A DNA stretch of 12,602 nucleotides from Gammaproteobacteria bacterium (GTDB lineage Bacteria; Pseudomonadota; Gammaproteobacteria; Enterobacterales; Alteromonadaceae): the NCBI GenBank assembly GCA_027484495.1, contig JAIXSW010000126.1:1-12602 (forward strand), written 5' to 3'. The translations under genes and the position numbers were made by a program. Shown in pieces: positions 1 through 6,075 of the stretch. Each line of letters opens with the position of its first letter. Position 1 is the stretch's first letter. The notes below the pieces were generated by a model that was not told the DNA's origin, searched no databases, and worked only from the letters and a program-made list of their open reading frames with translations.

Positions 1-760
1 CATTGCGGCGGATAAATTCTGCAAAAGGCTCCATGACAGTAACCTGCAGCCAGAGCAGTGCCGGATGCGTCTGGCTGTTTTGGTAACGCTCTGCCGCTTT
101 TTGTTGCAGTAAATCACGGTTAGATTCAGGCTCCCGTACCCACAGCGTGCCCAGGGCAAGCATGGCCAGCAATAATGCCAGCCCGAGATAAACCACTGAC
201 CAGCCAAAGCGGTCGGCATAATGAAAGGCGAGATAGCCGGGTAAAGAATAACCTGTCCACCAACCGGCCACTCCCATCGCAGCTGCGGTTGGCAATTTCA
301 ATGGGTCCTGGCCAATAATATCAATCCGGTAGCCATCTATCGCGACGTCCATACTCGCCGCTGCAGCGGCGATGGCCAGCGCCAGCAGGGATGTCCAGAG
401 CAGGCTGGCAGCGGGATTGGTCAGTGCAATGCCAACAGTGAACAGCACGATCCACAACTGTAACAATAAAATCCAACTGCGACGTTGCCCCAGACGTTGG
501 TACAGATAGGGGACCCGCACCCGGTCGAGTAACGGTGCCCAAAGAAAATTAATCGCATAGACGGCGGTGACAGAACCAAAATAACTAATCGCTGCGCGAG
601 ACAAATCAGCGTCTTTCAGCCAGCCAGTCATCGCACTGCTAATCAGCACCCAAGGATATCCGGACGAACAGCCCAACAGGAAAATAAACCAAAGACGGGG
701 GTCGCGATAGACCCGGATTGCGGTTAACCAGCCCGGCGCGGGGCGCACTACTTCAGACAT
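1..760 (-). CDS. ampG: AmpG-like muropeptide MFS permease, N-terminal part (3' end outside window)
   Basis: Inner-membrane permease of the major facilitator superfamily. AmpG imports GlcNAc-anhydroMurNAc-peptides released by cell-wall turnover, feeding peptidoglycan recycling and, where present, AmpC induction. The 253 residues in the window have no stop, so the C-terminal half lies beyond base 1. Visible: a cytoplasmic N-terminus, hydrophobic helices near residues 23-45, 60-76, 97-112 and 119-136, the loop WAPLLDR (74-80) followed by GQRRSW (91-96), which corresponds to the MFS motif A region of E. coli AmpG, and MDVAIDGYRIDI (137-148), matching the AmpG helix with SQDIVFDAWKTD. The ATG at 760 is preceded by GGAG nine bases upstream; the other nearby ATG hits a stop after four codons. 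It is the last gene of the minus-strand cluster, 75 bp after its neighbour. In E. coli ampG also adjoins yajG. Substrate is inferred from similarity only. Confidence 0.88.
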   Translation of the reverse strand, partial: MSEVVRPAPGWLTAIRVYRDPRLWFIFLLGCSSGYPWVLISSAMTGWLKDADLSRAAISYFGSVTAVYAINFLWAPLLDRVRVPYLYQRLGQRRSWILLLQLWIVLFTVGIALTNPAASLLWTSLLALAIAAAAASMDVAIDGYRIDIIGQDPLKLPTAAAMGVAGWWTGYSLPGYLAFHYADRFGWSVVYLGLALLLAMLALGTLWVREPESNRDLLQQKAAERYQNSQTHPALLWLQVTVMEPFAEFIRRN

Positions 761-835
761 CCGGCATTGCTCCAGCGCGGTACAGTCACAAAGCCGCCAC
801 CTTAACAAAGCGGACCGGTCAAAGCAAAGTGGTGT

Positions 836-1156
836 TTAAGGTCTGATGCCGACAAAGTCGGCGTGCACCTGAGTTTTACCTAACAAATATCCCATGCACT
901 GGTGCAGTTCACGGCGCAGGCGCCGGTCAGTTTTTAAGTCAGATTCGGAGCAGAATTCCAGTTGGTAGACTAAATGCCAAAATACCATTTCACGGAAAGA
1001 TTGCGGGGTTTTATTGCTGATCTTCAGTTGGGCCCATTCTTCCAGCGTATCCCAGATAAACAAATGCATCTCCTGGTGTGGTAGCTGACCGCGCAGGTAA
1101 CGCGCCAGATAAAACACCAGCTGTTTAGATTTTTGCTCCAGAAATGCATCTAACAT
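836..1156 (-). CDS. Unrecognised small soluble protein, 106 aa
   Basis: I do not recognise this family and assign no function. The reading frame is open upstream to 1252, but I place the start at the ATG at 1156: a purine-rich AGGGTG lies seven bases before it, whereas the upstream candidate start would sit inside a strong inverted repeat. The product has no signal peptide or membrane segment, looks mainly helical, and is rich in aromatic residues in two amphipathic stretches, FIWDTLEEWAQ (33-43) and EMVFWHLVYQLEF (56-68). A basic patch, DRRLRREL (77-84), follows. There are two cysteines (69 and 87). The C-terminus ends in FVGIRP. It lies in the same direction between ppiA and ampG, 122 bp after the ppiA stop, so it could be co-transcribed or have its own promoter. 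The patterned composition argues for a real gene rather than chance. Confidence 0.72.
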   Translation of the reverse strand: MLDAFLEQKSKQLVFYLARYLRGQLPHQEMHLFIWDTLEEWAQLKISNKTPQSFREMVFWHLVYQLEFCSESDLKTDRRLRRELHQCMGYLLGKTQVHADFVGIRP

Positions 1157-1230
1157 AACTACACCCTGTTTAACAAAGGTGGCAGCAGCCACTTTGGTTA
1201 ACCACAACAAGCCCTCGGTAGGCTTATCAG

Positions 1231-1256
1231 CACAGTGCTGCCGCAGCAGCACTGTG
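1231..1256. repeat. Perfect 11-bp inverted repeat, 4-nt loop, after ppiA
   Basis: Left arm CACAGTGCTGC (1231-1241), loop CGCA, right arm GCAGCACTGTG (1246-1256): all 11 pairs match. On the minus strand it begins 22 bases after the ppiA stop and ends 74 bases before the next start. Neither strand shows a T-tract after the stem, so it is not a textbook intrinsic terminator. It may stabilise the 3' end of the rlmG-yajG-ppiA message, act as a partial terminator, or be a protein site. Confidence 0.6.
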
Positions 1257-1278
1257 TCTAGGGCAAGTATAGACGGTA

Positions 1279-1866
1279 TTATTTAGCAGGAAGTAATATT
1301 GCGCGGGCGATGACTACTGGCTTTTTCGGTACATTTTCCCAGCCGAGTTTCTCGTTAAGACCCGTTTCCAGCAGTTTGATTTTCTCCAGCGTCTCAAAGC
1401 CTTCGACGACATTACCAAAAACGGCATAGCCCCAGGTCTTGCCCGGATTTAAGCTGGTATTCTCGTTCAGGTTAATAAAAAACTGGTTTGAACCCGTGTG
1501 CGGGCCTTTTTCCTGATGCGCCATCGCGACACTGAACTGAATGTTTTTCAGGCCATTACCGGATTCATTGGGGATCTCTTTGATGCTTTTGATCGCAATA
1601 TACTCGCGGTCATAGCCACCGCCCTGCAGCACAAAGTTTGGCTCCAGCCGGTGAAAGACGGTGCCGTCGTACATCTTTTTATCAACGTAAGTCAGAAAGT
1701 TATTCACCGTCAGTGCCGCCTTCATCCGATCCAGCTCGATGACGATGTCGCCTTCGGTAGTCACCAGTTTGACCCGCGGAAACAGGTTATCTTTTTGCAG
1801 ATGTTCACCGGTAGCAAACACCGGTGCACTGATGAGCAGCAGTAAAGCTGCAAAAAAAAGTTTCAT
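1279..1866 (-). CDS. ppiA: Periplasmic cyclophilin-type peptidyl-prolyl cis-trans isomerase
   Basis: Catalyses cis-trans isomerisation of X-Pro bonds during folding of exported proteins. The 195-residue product starts with a Sec signal peptide (residues 1-18, cleavage expected after VFA), so it acts in the periplasm. The cyclophilin domain shows FHR with the catalytic Arg (71-73), QGGG (81-84), NQFFIN (127-132) and YAVFGNV (147-153). The C-terminal ENVPKKPVVI (177-186) parallels the end of E. coli PpiA (190 aa). One local difference is MAH where E. coli PpiA has MAR before the QFFIN loop. GAGGA lies eight bases before the ATG, inside the end of yajG. The start is only three bases past the yajG stop, which indicates co-transcription. 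Family assignment is firm; the choice of ppiA over another periplasmic cyclophilin rests on the signal peptide and the C-terminus. Confidence 0.93.
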   Translation of the reverse strand: MKLFFAALLLLISAPVFATGEHLQKDNLFPRVKLVTTEGDIVIELDRMKAALTVNNFLTYVDKKMYDGTVFHRLEPNFVLQGGGYDREYIAIKSIKEIPNESGNGLKNIQFSVAMAHQEKGPHTGSNQFFINLNENTSLNPGKTWGYAVFGNVVEGFETLEKIKLLETGLNEKLGWENVPKKPVVIARAILLPAK

Positions 1867-1869
1867 CTG

Positions 1870-2430
1870 TTAGTTCCTCAGGAAATCCTGCCAGCTTGGG
1901 TCGCGTAGCATATTGCCAAGCACTTGCTCAGTCAGCACCCGTAATTCGCGCTCAGCCACGGCGGTATCGAGCTTAAACGGACCAGAGAAACTGCTTTTAC
2001 CGCTGTAGCTTTTGTTAAATGAACCAGCATCACGTTCGATTAGCAGCGTCAGTTCCACACTGTTTTTCACCACGTGTTCGACGGTTTTTAACTCTGCATT
2101 GGCTTCCAGCTGATTAATTTGTAAGGTGACAATGACAGGTTCATTGCCGGAAATACGCGCACCTTGTTGCGTCAGTGCACTGCTAAGCGTTTGCTGCAGC
2201 TGGCCGGTTAAATCATTGGTGGTCGGGTAAGACTTAACGGAGTCGCCATCGCGCATTACCAGTGTACCGTTGGTGGGTCTGTTGTCCTGTACGTTCAGGG
2301 CAAAAGCGGTGTTGGTCAGTTGATTGGACTGATTCCAGAAAATTTGTGGCGCCACGATAAAAGACGGGACCGGGTTGCTGCAACCGGCAACTCCGACCGC
2401 AAACACGGCGGCAAGCAGGATTGAACGCAT
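1870..2430 (-). CDS. yajG: YajG family outer-membrane-type lipoprotein
   Basis: A 186-residue putative lipoprotein. The N-terminus is a lipoprotein signal sequence with lipobox VAGC, so Cys17 should be lipidated. Ser at the +2 position favours sorting to the outer membrane. The rest has the YajG layout: a central segment around DLTGQLQQTLSSALTQQG (residues 74-91) matches the DLRFLLQEVLEKQMTARG region of E. coli YajG (192 aa), followed by a VTLQINQLEA strand and a C-terminal SYSGKSSFSGPF and SWQDFLRN. The biochemical role of YajG is not established; its neighbour ampG suggests, at most, an envelope link. AAGGA lies seven bases before the ATG and inside the last codons of rlmG, whose stop is two bases upstream of the start. 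This is consistent with an rlmG-yajG-ppiA transcript. Confidence 0.88.
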   Translation of the reverse strand: MRSILLAAVFAVGVAGCSNPVPSFIVAPQIFWNQSNQLTNTAFALNVQDNRPTNGTLVMRDGDSVKSYPTTNDLTGQLQQTLSSALTQQGARISGNEPVIVTLQINQLEANAELKTVEHVVKNSVELTLLIERDAGSFNKSYSGKSSFSGPFKLDTAVAERELRVLTEQVLGNMLRDPSWQDFLRN

Positions 2431-2432
2431 AA

Positions 2433-3584
2433 CTATTTCCTTCTGATAGCTTCAAAGACGCTGAATTTTGCATTACTGGCTACATGAATACAACCGCCGA
2501 ACAGCCGGGTCAGCTTTTCGCCGTAACCCAAATGACGATTGCAGACAATACGCAGTCGACCACCAATTTTCAGCACGCGCCGTGCGTCAGCGAACATCTG
2601 CCAGGCAATATGATCGGTAACGGCCTGTTGCTGATGAAAAGGTGGATTGCATAAAATGTAGTCGGCGGATAAGTCTGGTTGTTGACTCATGCTGTCATCG
2701 ACCAGAAATTCACATTGATTTGCTGCGGGAAAGTGCCGATTGACGTTTTCACGTGATGATTGCACGGCCATGTATGATTCGTCGCAAAATAAGATCTGTG
2801 CTTGCGGTTCTGCGGCCAGTAATGCCAGACCAATCACTCCGTTGCCACAGCCTAAATCAATCACTCGCTGCCCGGGTTGCACCGACGGCAGGTGCTGCAG
2901 AAAAAACCGCGCGCCAATATCGAGCTGCTCACGGGCGAACACATTGGCGTGGTTCACGATATCCAATGTCAGTGACTGATCCTGTACCGGCAACTGAACG
3001 GGCCATACCAACGGGAATACAGGATTTTTCGGTACGGCCTGATTTTTATCGCAAATAGCAGTGATCAGCCGGCATTTCTTTTCCGTTAAAGAAGCGCTGA
3101 CCGGACCAATTTCTTCAGCAAAAATTTGCAGCAGATTGGCGTGAATGTCTTTTGCTTTGGCCGCAGCAATTAATGATGCGCCATCCGGTAGCTGTTGTTT
3201 AATCTGTCGCAACTGATAGCGCAGAAAACTGTGGTTACCCGGTAATTTCAGCAAAACGGCGTTAAAAGCCGGACAAAGCTCGGTGCTGGCGACTTGCTTC
3301 ACTGCAGGCAGGTCATTTTGCTGCAAATTGTGTTGGGTGGCGAGCTGACTTAAGTAAGAATCGGACCATTGCACTGGCTGCCAGGCATGAAGCGCACAGG
3401 CAAGAGCGCCGAACAAATCGTTCACCAGCAGCAGGGGGCTTTGATGGTGTGGCAGCTGTTGCTGTGCATACCGGATCAGCAGCTCGTCGGCAGCATCCCA
3501 GGCCTGCAGGCTGCGGGTTTTCTGCTCAGGCGGATAACGATCCAGCTGCAGTTGGATCTGGTCTAAGGTAAATTGGCTGGACAT
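2433..3584 (-). CDS. rlmG: 23S rRNA (guanine-1835-N2) methyltransferase RlmG
   Basis: Transfers a methyl group from S-adenosylmethionine to N2 of G1835 in 23S rRNA (E. coli numbering). The 383-residue length fits RlmG (378 in E. coli) better than its relative RsmC (343). The N-terminal half is the degenerate methyltransferase-like domain, with LQAWDAADE (26-34) and NDLFGALACAL (55-65). The C-terminal half is the catalytic Rossmann domain: motif I DLGCGNGVIGL (243-253), acidic loop CDES (267-270) and the N2-guanine motif NPPFHQQ (313-319), followed by NRHLGYGEKL (349-358). HANVFAREQLDIGARFF (212-228), joining the halves, is RlmG-like. The Shine-Dalgarno at the ATG is weak. It heads the minus-strand cluster and diverges from alkB, with only 33 bp between the proposed starts. 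I first considered RsmC; HQQ after NPPF and the length decided for RlmG. Confidence 0.93.
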   Translation of the reverse strand: MSSQFTLDQIQLQLDRYPPEQKTRSLQAWDAADELLIRYAQQQLPHHQSPLLLVNDLFGALACALHAWQPVQWSDSYLSQLATQHNLQQNDLPAVKQVASTELCPAFNAVLLKLPGNHSFLRYQLRQIKQQLPDGASLIAAAKAKDIHANLLQIFAEEIGPVSASLTEKKCRLITAICDKNQAVPKNPVFPLVWPVQLPVQDQSLTLDIVNHANVFAREQLDIGARFFLQHLPSVQPGQRVIDLGCGNGVIGLALLAAEPQAQILFCDESYMAVQSSRENVNRHFPAANQCEFLVDDSMSQQPDLSADYILCNPPFHQQQAVTDHIAWQMFADARRVLKIGGRLRIVCNRHLGYGEKLTRLFGGCIHVASNAKFSVFEAIRRK

Positions 3585-3614
3585 AAGCAGGTTCGGCAGA
3601 AATTAAGGGCAGAT

Positions 3615-3643
3615 ATTTTGACAGAAGCGCAGGCAAGTCACAA
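3615..3643 (-). promoter_or_regulatory. Possible sigma-70 promoter for the rlmG cluster
   Basis: On the minus strand, TTGTGA (3643-3638) and CAAAAT (3620-3615) are separated by 17 bases, each matching four of six consensus positions, with the rlmG start about 30 bases downstream. The -10 box overlaps the proposed alkB start codon. Prediction by eye only. Confidence 0.35.
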
Positions 3644-4256
3644 CGAGAGTCCGGCTATTCGGCTGCAAAGCAATTTGCTACAGCGCTATTTTCTGCCTGA
3701 TGCTGAGGTATGGTTACTGCCTGGTTTTCTATCTGCCCCGGAGTCAACGCAGTTACAACAGCAGCTGCGTGAGCTCAACTGGCAGCAACCTCAGATTAAG
3801 TTATATGGCCGAACGGTCGCAATCCCGCGTCGGCAGATCTGGATGGGCGACGCACATTGCAGTTACCGTTATTCCGGAGTGACATTTTATCCGCAGGCCT
3901 GGCAGGCCGGACTTGATGGCCTGTGTCAGCGCCTGACCCGGCAAACCGGACACCCACTGAATGCGGTGCTACTGAATCATTATCAACACGGTGAGCATCA
4001 TATGGGGTGGCATAGCGATGATGAGCCAGAGTTAGGCGAGGAACCGGTGATTTTATCGCTGAGTCTGGGCCAGACGCGTCGCTTTGATTTACGGCACAAA
4101 AGGTTCAATAGTCAGCTGTCTATTGAATTAAACGATGGTGACTTGCTGGTGATGGCTGGGGCTTGTCAACGTCACTGGCAACACCGGGTGCCAAAGCAAA
4201 CCCGCCTGGAGGCTGAACGATTTAATTTGACCTTCCGTTACCTGCCGCAGCGCTGA
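3618..4256 (+). CDS. alkB: AlkB-type 2-oxoglutarate/Fe(II) dioxygenase (ALKBH2/3-like), alkylation repair
   Basis: Oxidative demethylase that uses Fe(II), O2 and 2-oxoglutarate to remove N1-methyladenine and N3-methylcytosine damage from nucleic acid; acts in the cytosol. The fold signature is complete: NHY (120-122), iron ligands H132 and D134 in WHSDDE, distal ligand H189 in HWQHRVPK, and the 2-oxoglutarate arginine in RFNLTFR (201-207). The core WHSDDEPELG, SLSLG and WQHRVPK resembles human ALKBH2/3 more than E. coli AlkB, although length (212 vs 216) and residue numbering nearly coincide with the latter. No ATG suits the start. I chose TTG at 3618, which has AAGGG eight bases upstream and clears rlmG. 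An alternative TTG at 3573 has AAGG only four bases before it and would overlap the divergent rlmG start by 12 bases. Exact substrates are inferred. Confidence 0.88.
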   Translation: MTEAQASHNESPAIRLQSNLLQRYFLPDAEVWLLPGFLSAPESTQLQQQLRELNWQQPQIKLYGRTVAIPRRQIWMGDAHCSYRYSGVTFYPQAWQAGLDGLCQRLTRQTGHPLNAVLLNHYQHGEHHMGWHSDDEPELGEEPVILSLSLGQTRRFDLRHKRFNSQLSIELNDGDLLVMAGACQRHWQHRVPKQTRLEAERFNLTFRYLPQR

Positions 4257-4270
4257 TGCAGCGAAGCGGC
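4244..4270. repeat. Interrupted stem-loop across the alkB stop codon
   Basis: GCCGC (4244-4248) pairs with GCGGC (4266-4270), and inside it CGCTG (4251-4255) pairs with CAGCG (4259-4263) around an ATG loop, with a two-by-two internal mismatch. The alkB stop lies within the stem. The nearest T-run begins over 20 bases later, so any termination here would be weak. Confidence 0.4.
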
Positions 4271-4385
4271 AATAATCAAGCCGGAATCTATATCTTTTTT
4301 TGCAGCTGTTTAGCTACAGACAAGGCAAAATGCACTGGCTACAGTGAGTCATGAGTATGAATGCGAGCAGAAGGAGCAAACAATC

Positions 4386-4721
4386 ATGTTGATCCATACG
4401 TCTATCGAACAGAAATTGTTGCATGCCTTCCAACCTGTGTTTCTGGATGTCATCAACGAAAGCCATATGCATAGCGTTGCGCCTGGCTCTGAATCCCATT
4501 TTAAAGTGGTCATTGTCACCCCTTTATTTGATGGCATGCGGCTGTTGCAGCGGCATCGGGCGGTGAATGCCATCGTGGCAGAAGAACTGGCCGAAAAAAT
4601 CCATGCATTGGCCTTGCACACATATACACCCAGTGAATGGTATGAGTATTACGCGGAAAAGCCGCCTGCTTCACCAAAATGCTTTGGCGGTTCTAAAAAA
4701 GCCGAGAAGACCGCGGGCTGA
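4386..4721 (+). CDS. bolA: BolA family protein
   Basis: A 111-residue BolA protein (E. coli BolA: 105). BolA proteins partner monothiol glutaredoxins in Fe-S cluster/iron handling and act as a stress- and stationary-phase regulator of cell shape and envelope genes. The single BolA domain is evident: FQPVFLDVINES (15-26), SESHFKVV (35-42), RHR (56-58) and HALALHTY (73-80), which includes the conserved C-terminal His used for Fe-S coordination. A short tail, residues 92-111, with one Cys (99) and several Lys, is variable. I chose ATG 4386 because AAGGAG lies nine bases before it; the in-frame ATG at 4344 has no such site and would add 14 unconserved residues. It is downstream of alkB by 129 bp and upstream of fabV by 129 bp, so it may be separately transcribed, but I found no convincing promoter. 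Confidence 0.94.
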   Translation: MLIHTSIEQKLLHAFQPVFLDVINESHMHSVAPGSESHFKVVIVTPLFDGMRLLQRHRAVNAIVAEELAEKIHALALHTYTPSEWYEYYAEKPPASPKCFGGSKKAEKTAG

Positions 4722-4755
4722 GTGATTCTCTTACCCGACATATTCGTACGATCGC

Positions 4756-4775
4756 CGGCAATCGCCGCTTTATTT
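4756..4775 (+). terminator. Possible weak intrinsic terminator after bolA
   Basis: CGGC (4756-4759), loop AATC and GCCG (4764-4767) form a short four-pair GC stem followed by CTTTATTT. The position, 35 bases after the bolA stop, is right, but the stem is short and the T-tract interrupted. Confidence 0.25.
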
Positions 4776-4776
4776 A

Positions 4777-4793
4777 AGCTGATCAGACCTGTT
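4777..4793 (+). promoter_or_regulatory. FadR-like operator upstream of fabV
   Basis: The 17-mer AGCTGATCAGACCTGTT matches the published E. coli FadR consensus (AGCTGGTCCGACNTGTT) at 14 of 16 defined positions and is also very close to the E. coli fabA site as I recall it. FadR activates unsaturated fatty acid genes and represses beta-oxidation, released by long-chain acyl-CoA. The site is 58 bases before the fabV ATG and just upstream of the likely -10 box, where an activator would sit. Function here is inferred. Confidence 0.6.
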
Positions 4794-4797
4794 GCGG

Positions 4798-4820
4798 CGG
4801 TGAGTGTTTTACACTAACCG
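4798..4820. promoter_or_regulatory. 23-bp imperfect palindrome over the probable fabV -10 (candidate operator)
   Basis: CGGTGAGTGT (4798-4807), TTT, ACACTAACCG (4811-4820): nine of ten arm positions pair. TACACT (4810-4815) inside it is the best -10 candidate; the region 16-17 bases further up is a poor -35, as expected of an activator-dependent promoter. A repressor bound here would block RNA polymerase. The regulator is unknown; a FabR-like TetR protein is one possibility because FadR and FabR sites lie in tandem at E. coli fabA. Confidence 0.45.
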
Positions 4821-4850
4821 CGGTTTCTGTCATCACACAGGTTATTTTTT

Positions 4851-6041
4851 ATGGTTATTCAACCGAAAATCCGTGGTTTTATCTGTACCAATGCGCATCC
4901 GGTCGGCTGTGCTGAACATGTTCATGAGCAAATCCGCTACGTCAAACAACAAGGTCCCGTTGCTAACGGTCCAAAAAATGTATTAGTGATTGGCGCATCG
5001 ACGGGTTATGGCCTGGCCTCGCGTATCAGTGCAGCATTCGGCTCCGGCGCTAAGACCTTGGGTATTTTCTTTGAAAAAGAAGCGACTGAAGGCAAAACCG
5101 GTTCGGCCGGCTGGTATAACACTGCCGCATTTGAAGCCGCAGCCGACGCTGAAGGATTGTGGAACAAACATCTGAATGGTGATGCTTTTACCGATGAGCT
5201 GAAATCGCAGGCCATTTCGTTGATCCGCGCAGAAATGGGCAAAATTGATTTGGTTGTATACAGTCTGGCCGCTCCGCGACGCAAAGATCCGGTGACTGGC
5301 GAGATTTACAGCTCAGTATTAAAACCAATCCAGAACGCTTATACGGCCAAAACACTGAATACCAGTAAGCGTGAGATTGAGGAAGTGTCGGTAGAGCCGG
5401 CCAACGAAGACGAGATTTTTAACACTGTTAAAGTGATGGGCGGGGAAGATTGGGAACGTTGGTTAGACCAGCTGCACGCCGCCGGCGTATTGGCTGAAAA
5501 TGTCCAGACGGTTGCCTATACCTACATTGGTAAAGAACTGACCTGGCCGATTTATGGCAAAGCCACTATCGGTCGCGCCAAAGAAGATTTGGACCGCGCA
5601 GCGTCTGCAATCAGTTCCAAGCTGGCAGGGCAGGGCGGTCATGCCTATGTTGCGTCTTTAAAAGCGCTGGTAACGCAAGCAAGTTCAGCCATCCCAATTA
5701 TGCCGTTGTATATTTCATTGCTGTACCGTGTGATGAAAGCCGAAGGCACTCATGAAGGCTGCATTGAACAAATTTACGGCCTGTTCCGGCAGTGTCTGTA
5801 CAATCCGGCGCGCGTCTTAGATGAAGGCGGTCGTTTGCGGATGGATGGAAAAGAGTTGTCTGATCATGTACAGGCTGAAGTAACGGCCTTATGGCAACAG
5901 GTTGAAACGGCGAATATCGACGAGTTGACCGACTATAAAGGCTACCATCAGGAGTTTCTGCGTCTGTTTGGCTTTGGTTATAGCCATGTAGACTATGAAG
6001 CTGATGTTTCTCCGATGGTGACACTGGCGAATTTAGCTTAA
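4851..6041 (+). CDS. fabV: Trans-2-enoyl-ACP reductase FabV (NADH-dependent)
   Basis: Catalyses the last reduction of each fatty acid elongation cycle, trans-2-enoyl-ACP to acyl-ACP with NADH, in the cytosol. FabV is the SDR-type enoyl reductase of Vibrio, Pseudomonas and relatives and is characteristically triclosan-tolerant. The 396-residue protein is full length. The N-terminus IQPKIRGFI with HPVGC (16-20) is family-typical. The dinucleotide site is GASTGYGLASRI (48-59). The catalytic pair follows the FabV spacing Tyr-(8 residues)-Lys: Y235 and K244. SLAAPRR (138-144), TQASSAIPIMPLY (275-287) and GTHEGCIEQ (299-307) are hallmark stretches. The ATG at 4851 gives the expected N-terminus although the Shine-Dalgarno is only AGG nine bases upstream. 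Transcription probably starts near 4822 under the FadR-like site and palindrome, and ends at the terminator just downstream, so it appears monocistronic. Confidence 0.97.
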   Translation: MVIQPKIRGFICTNAHPVGCAEHVHEQIRYVKQQGPVANGPKNVLVIGASTGYGLASRISAAFGSGAKTLGIFFEKEATEGKTGSAGWYNTAAFEAAADAEGLWNKHLNGDAFTDELKSQAISLIRAEMGKIDLVVYSLAAPRRKDPVTGEIYSSVLKPIQNAYTAKTLNTSKREIEEVSVEPANEDEIFNTVKVMGGEDWERWLDQLHAAGVLAENVQTVAYTYIGKELTWPIYGKATIGRAKEDLDRAASAISSKLAGQGGHAYVASLKALVTQASSAIPIMPLYISLLYRVMKAEGTHEGCIEQIYGLFRQCLYNPARVLDEGGRLRMDGKELSDHVQAEVTALWQQVETANIDELTDYKGYHQEFLRLFGFGYSHVDYEADVSPMVTLANLA

Positions 6042-6047
6042 GATAAT

Positions 6048-6075
6048 AAAGCCGCCTTTCTGGCGGCTTTTGTTT
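6048..6075 (+). terminator. Strong intrinsic terminator after fabV
   Basis: AAAGCCGCC (6048-6056), loop TTTCT, GGCGGCTTT (6062-6070), then TGTTT. The nine-pair GC-rich stem starts six bases after the fabV stop. Confidence 0.9.

Noticed and set aside
1157..1252. N-terminal extension of the 106-residue gene to give 138 residues
   Set aside because: The extended start lies in the perfect hairpin and lacks a ribosome site; the added residues look unstructured and the downstream ATG has a better context.
1498..1845. 115-codon plus-strand frame opposite ppiA
   Set aside because: It is the antisense shadow of a well-supported cyclophilin gene and shows no family features.
2433..3584. Assignment as RsmC (16S rRNA G1207 methyltransferase)
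   Set aside because: Same superfamily, but the 383-residue length, the NPPFHQQ motif and the joining segment HANVFAREQLDIGARFF match RlmG.
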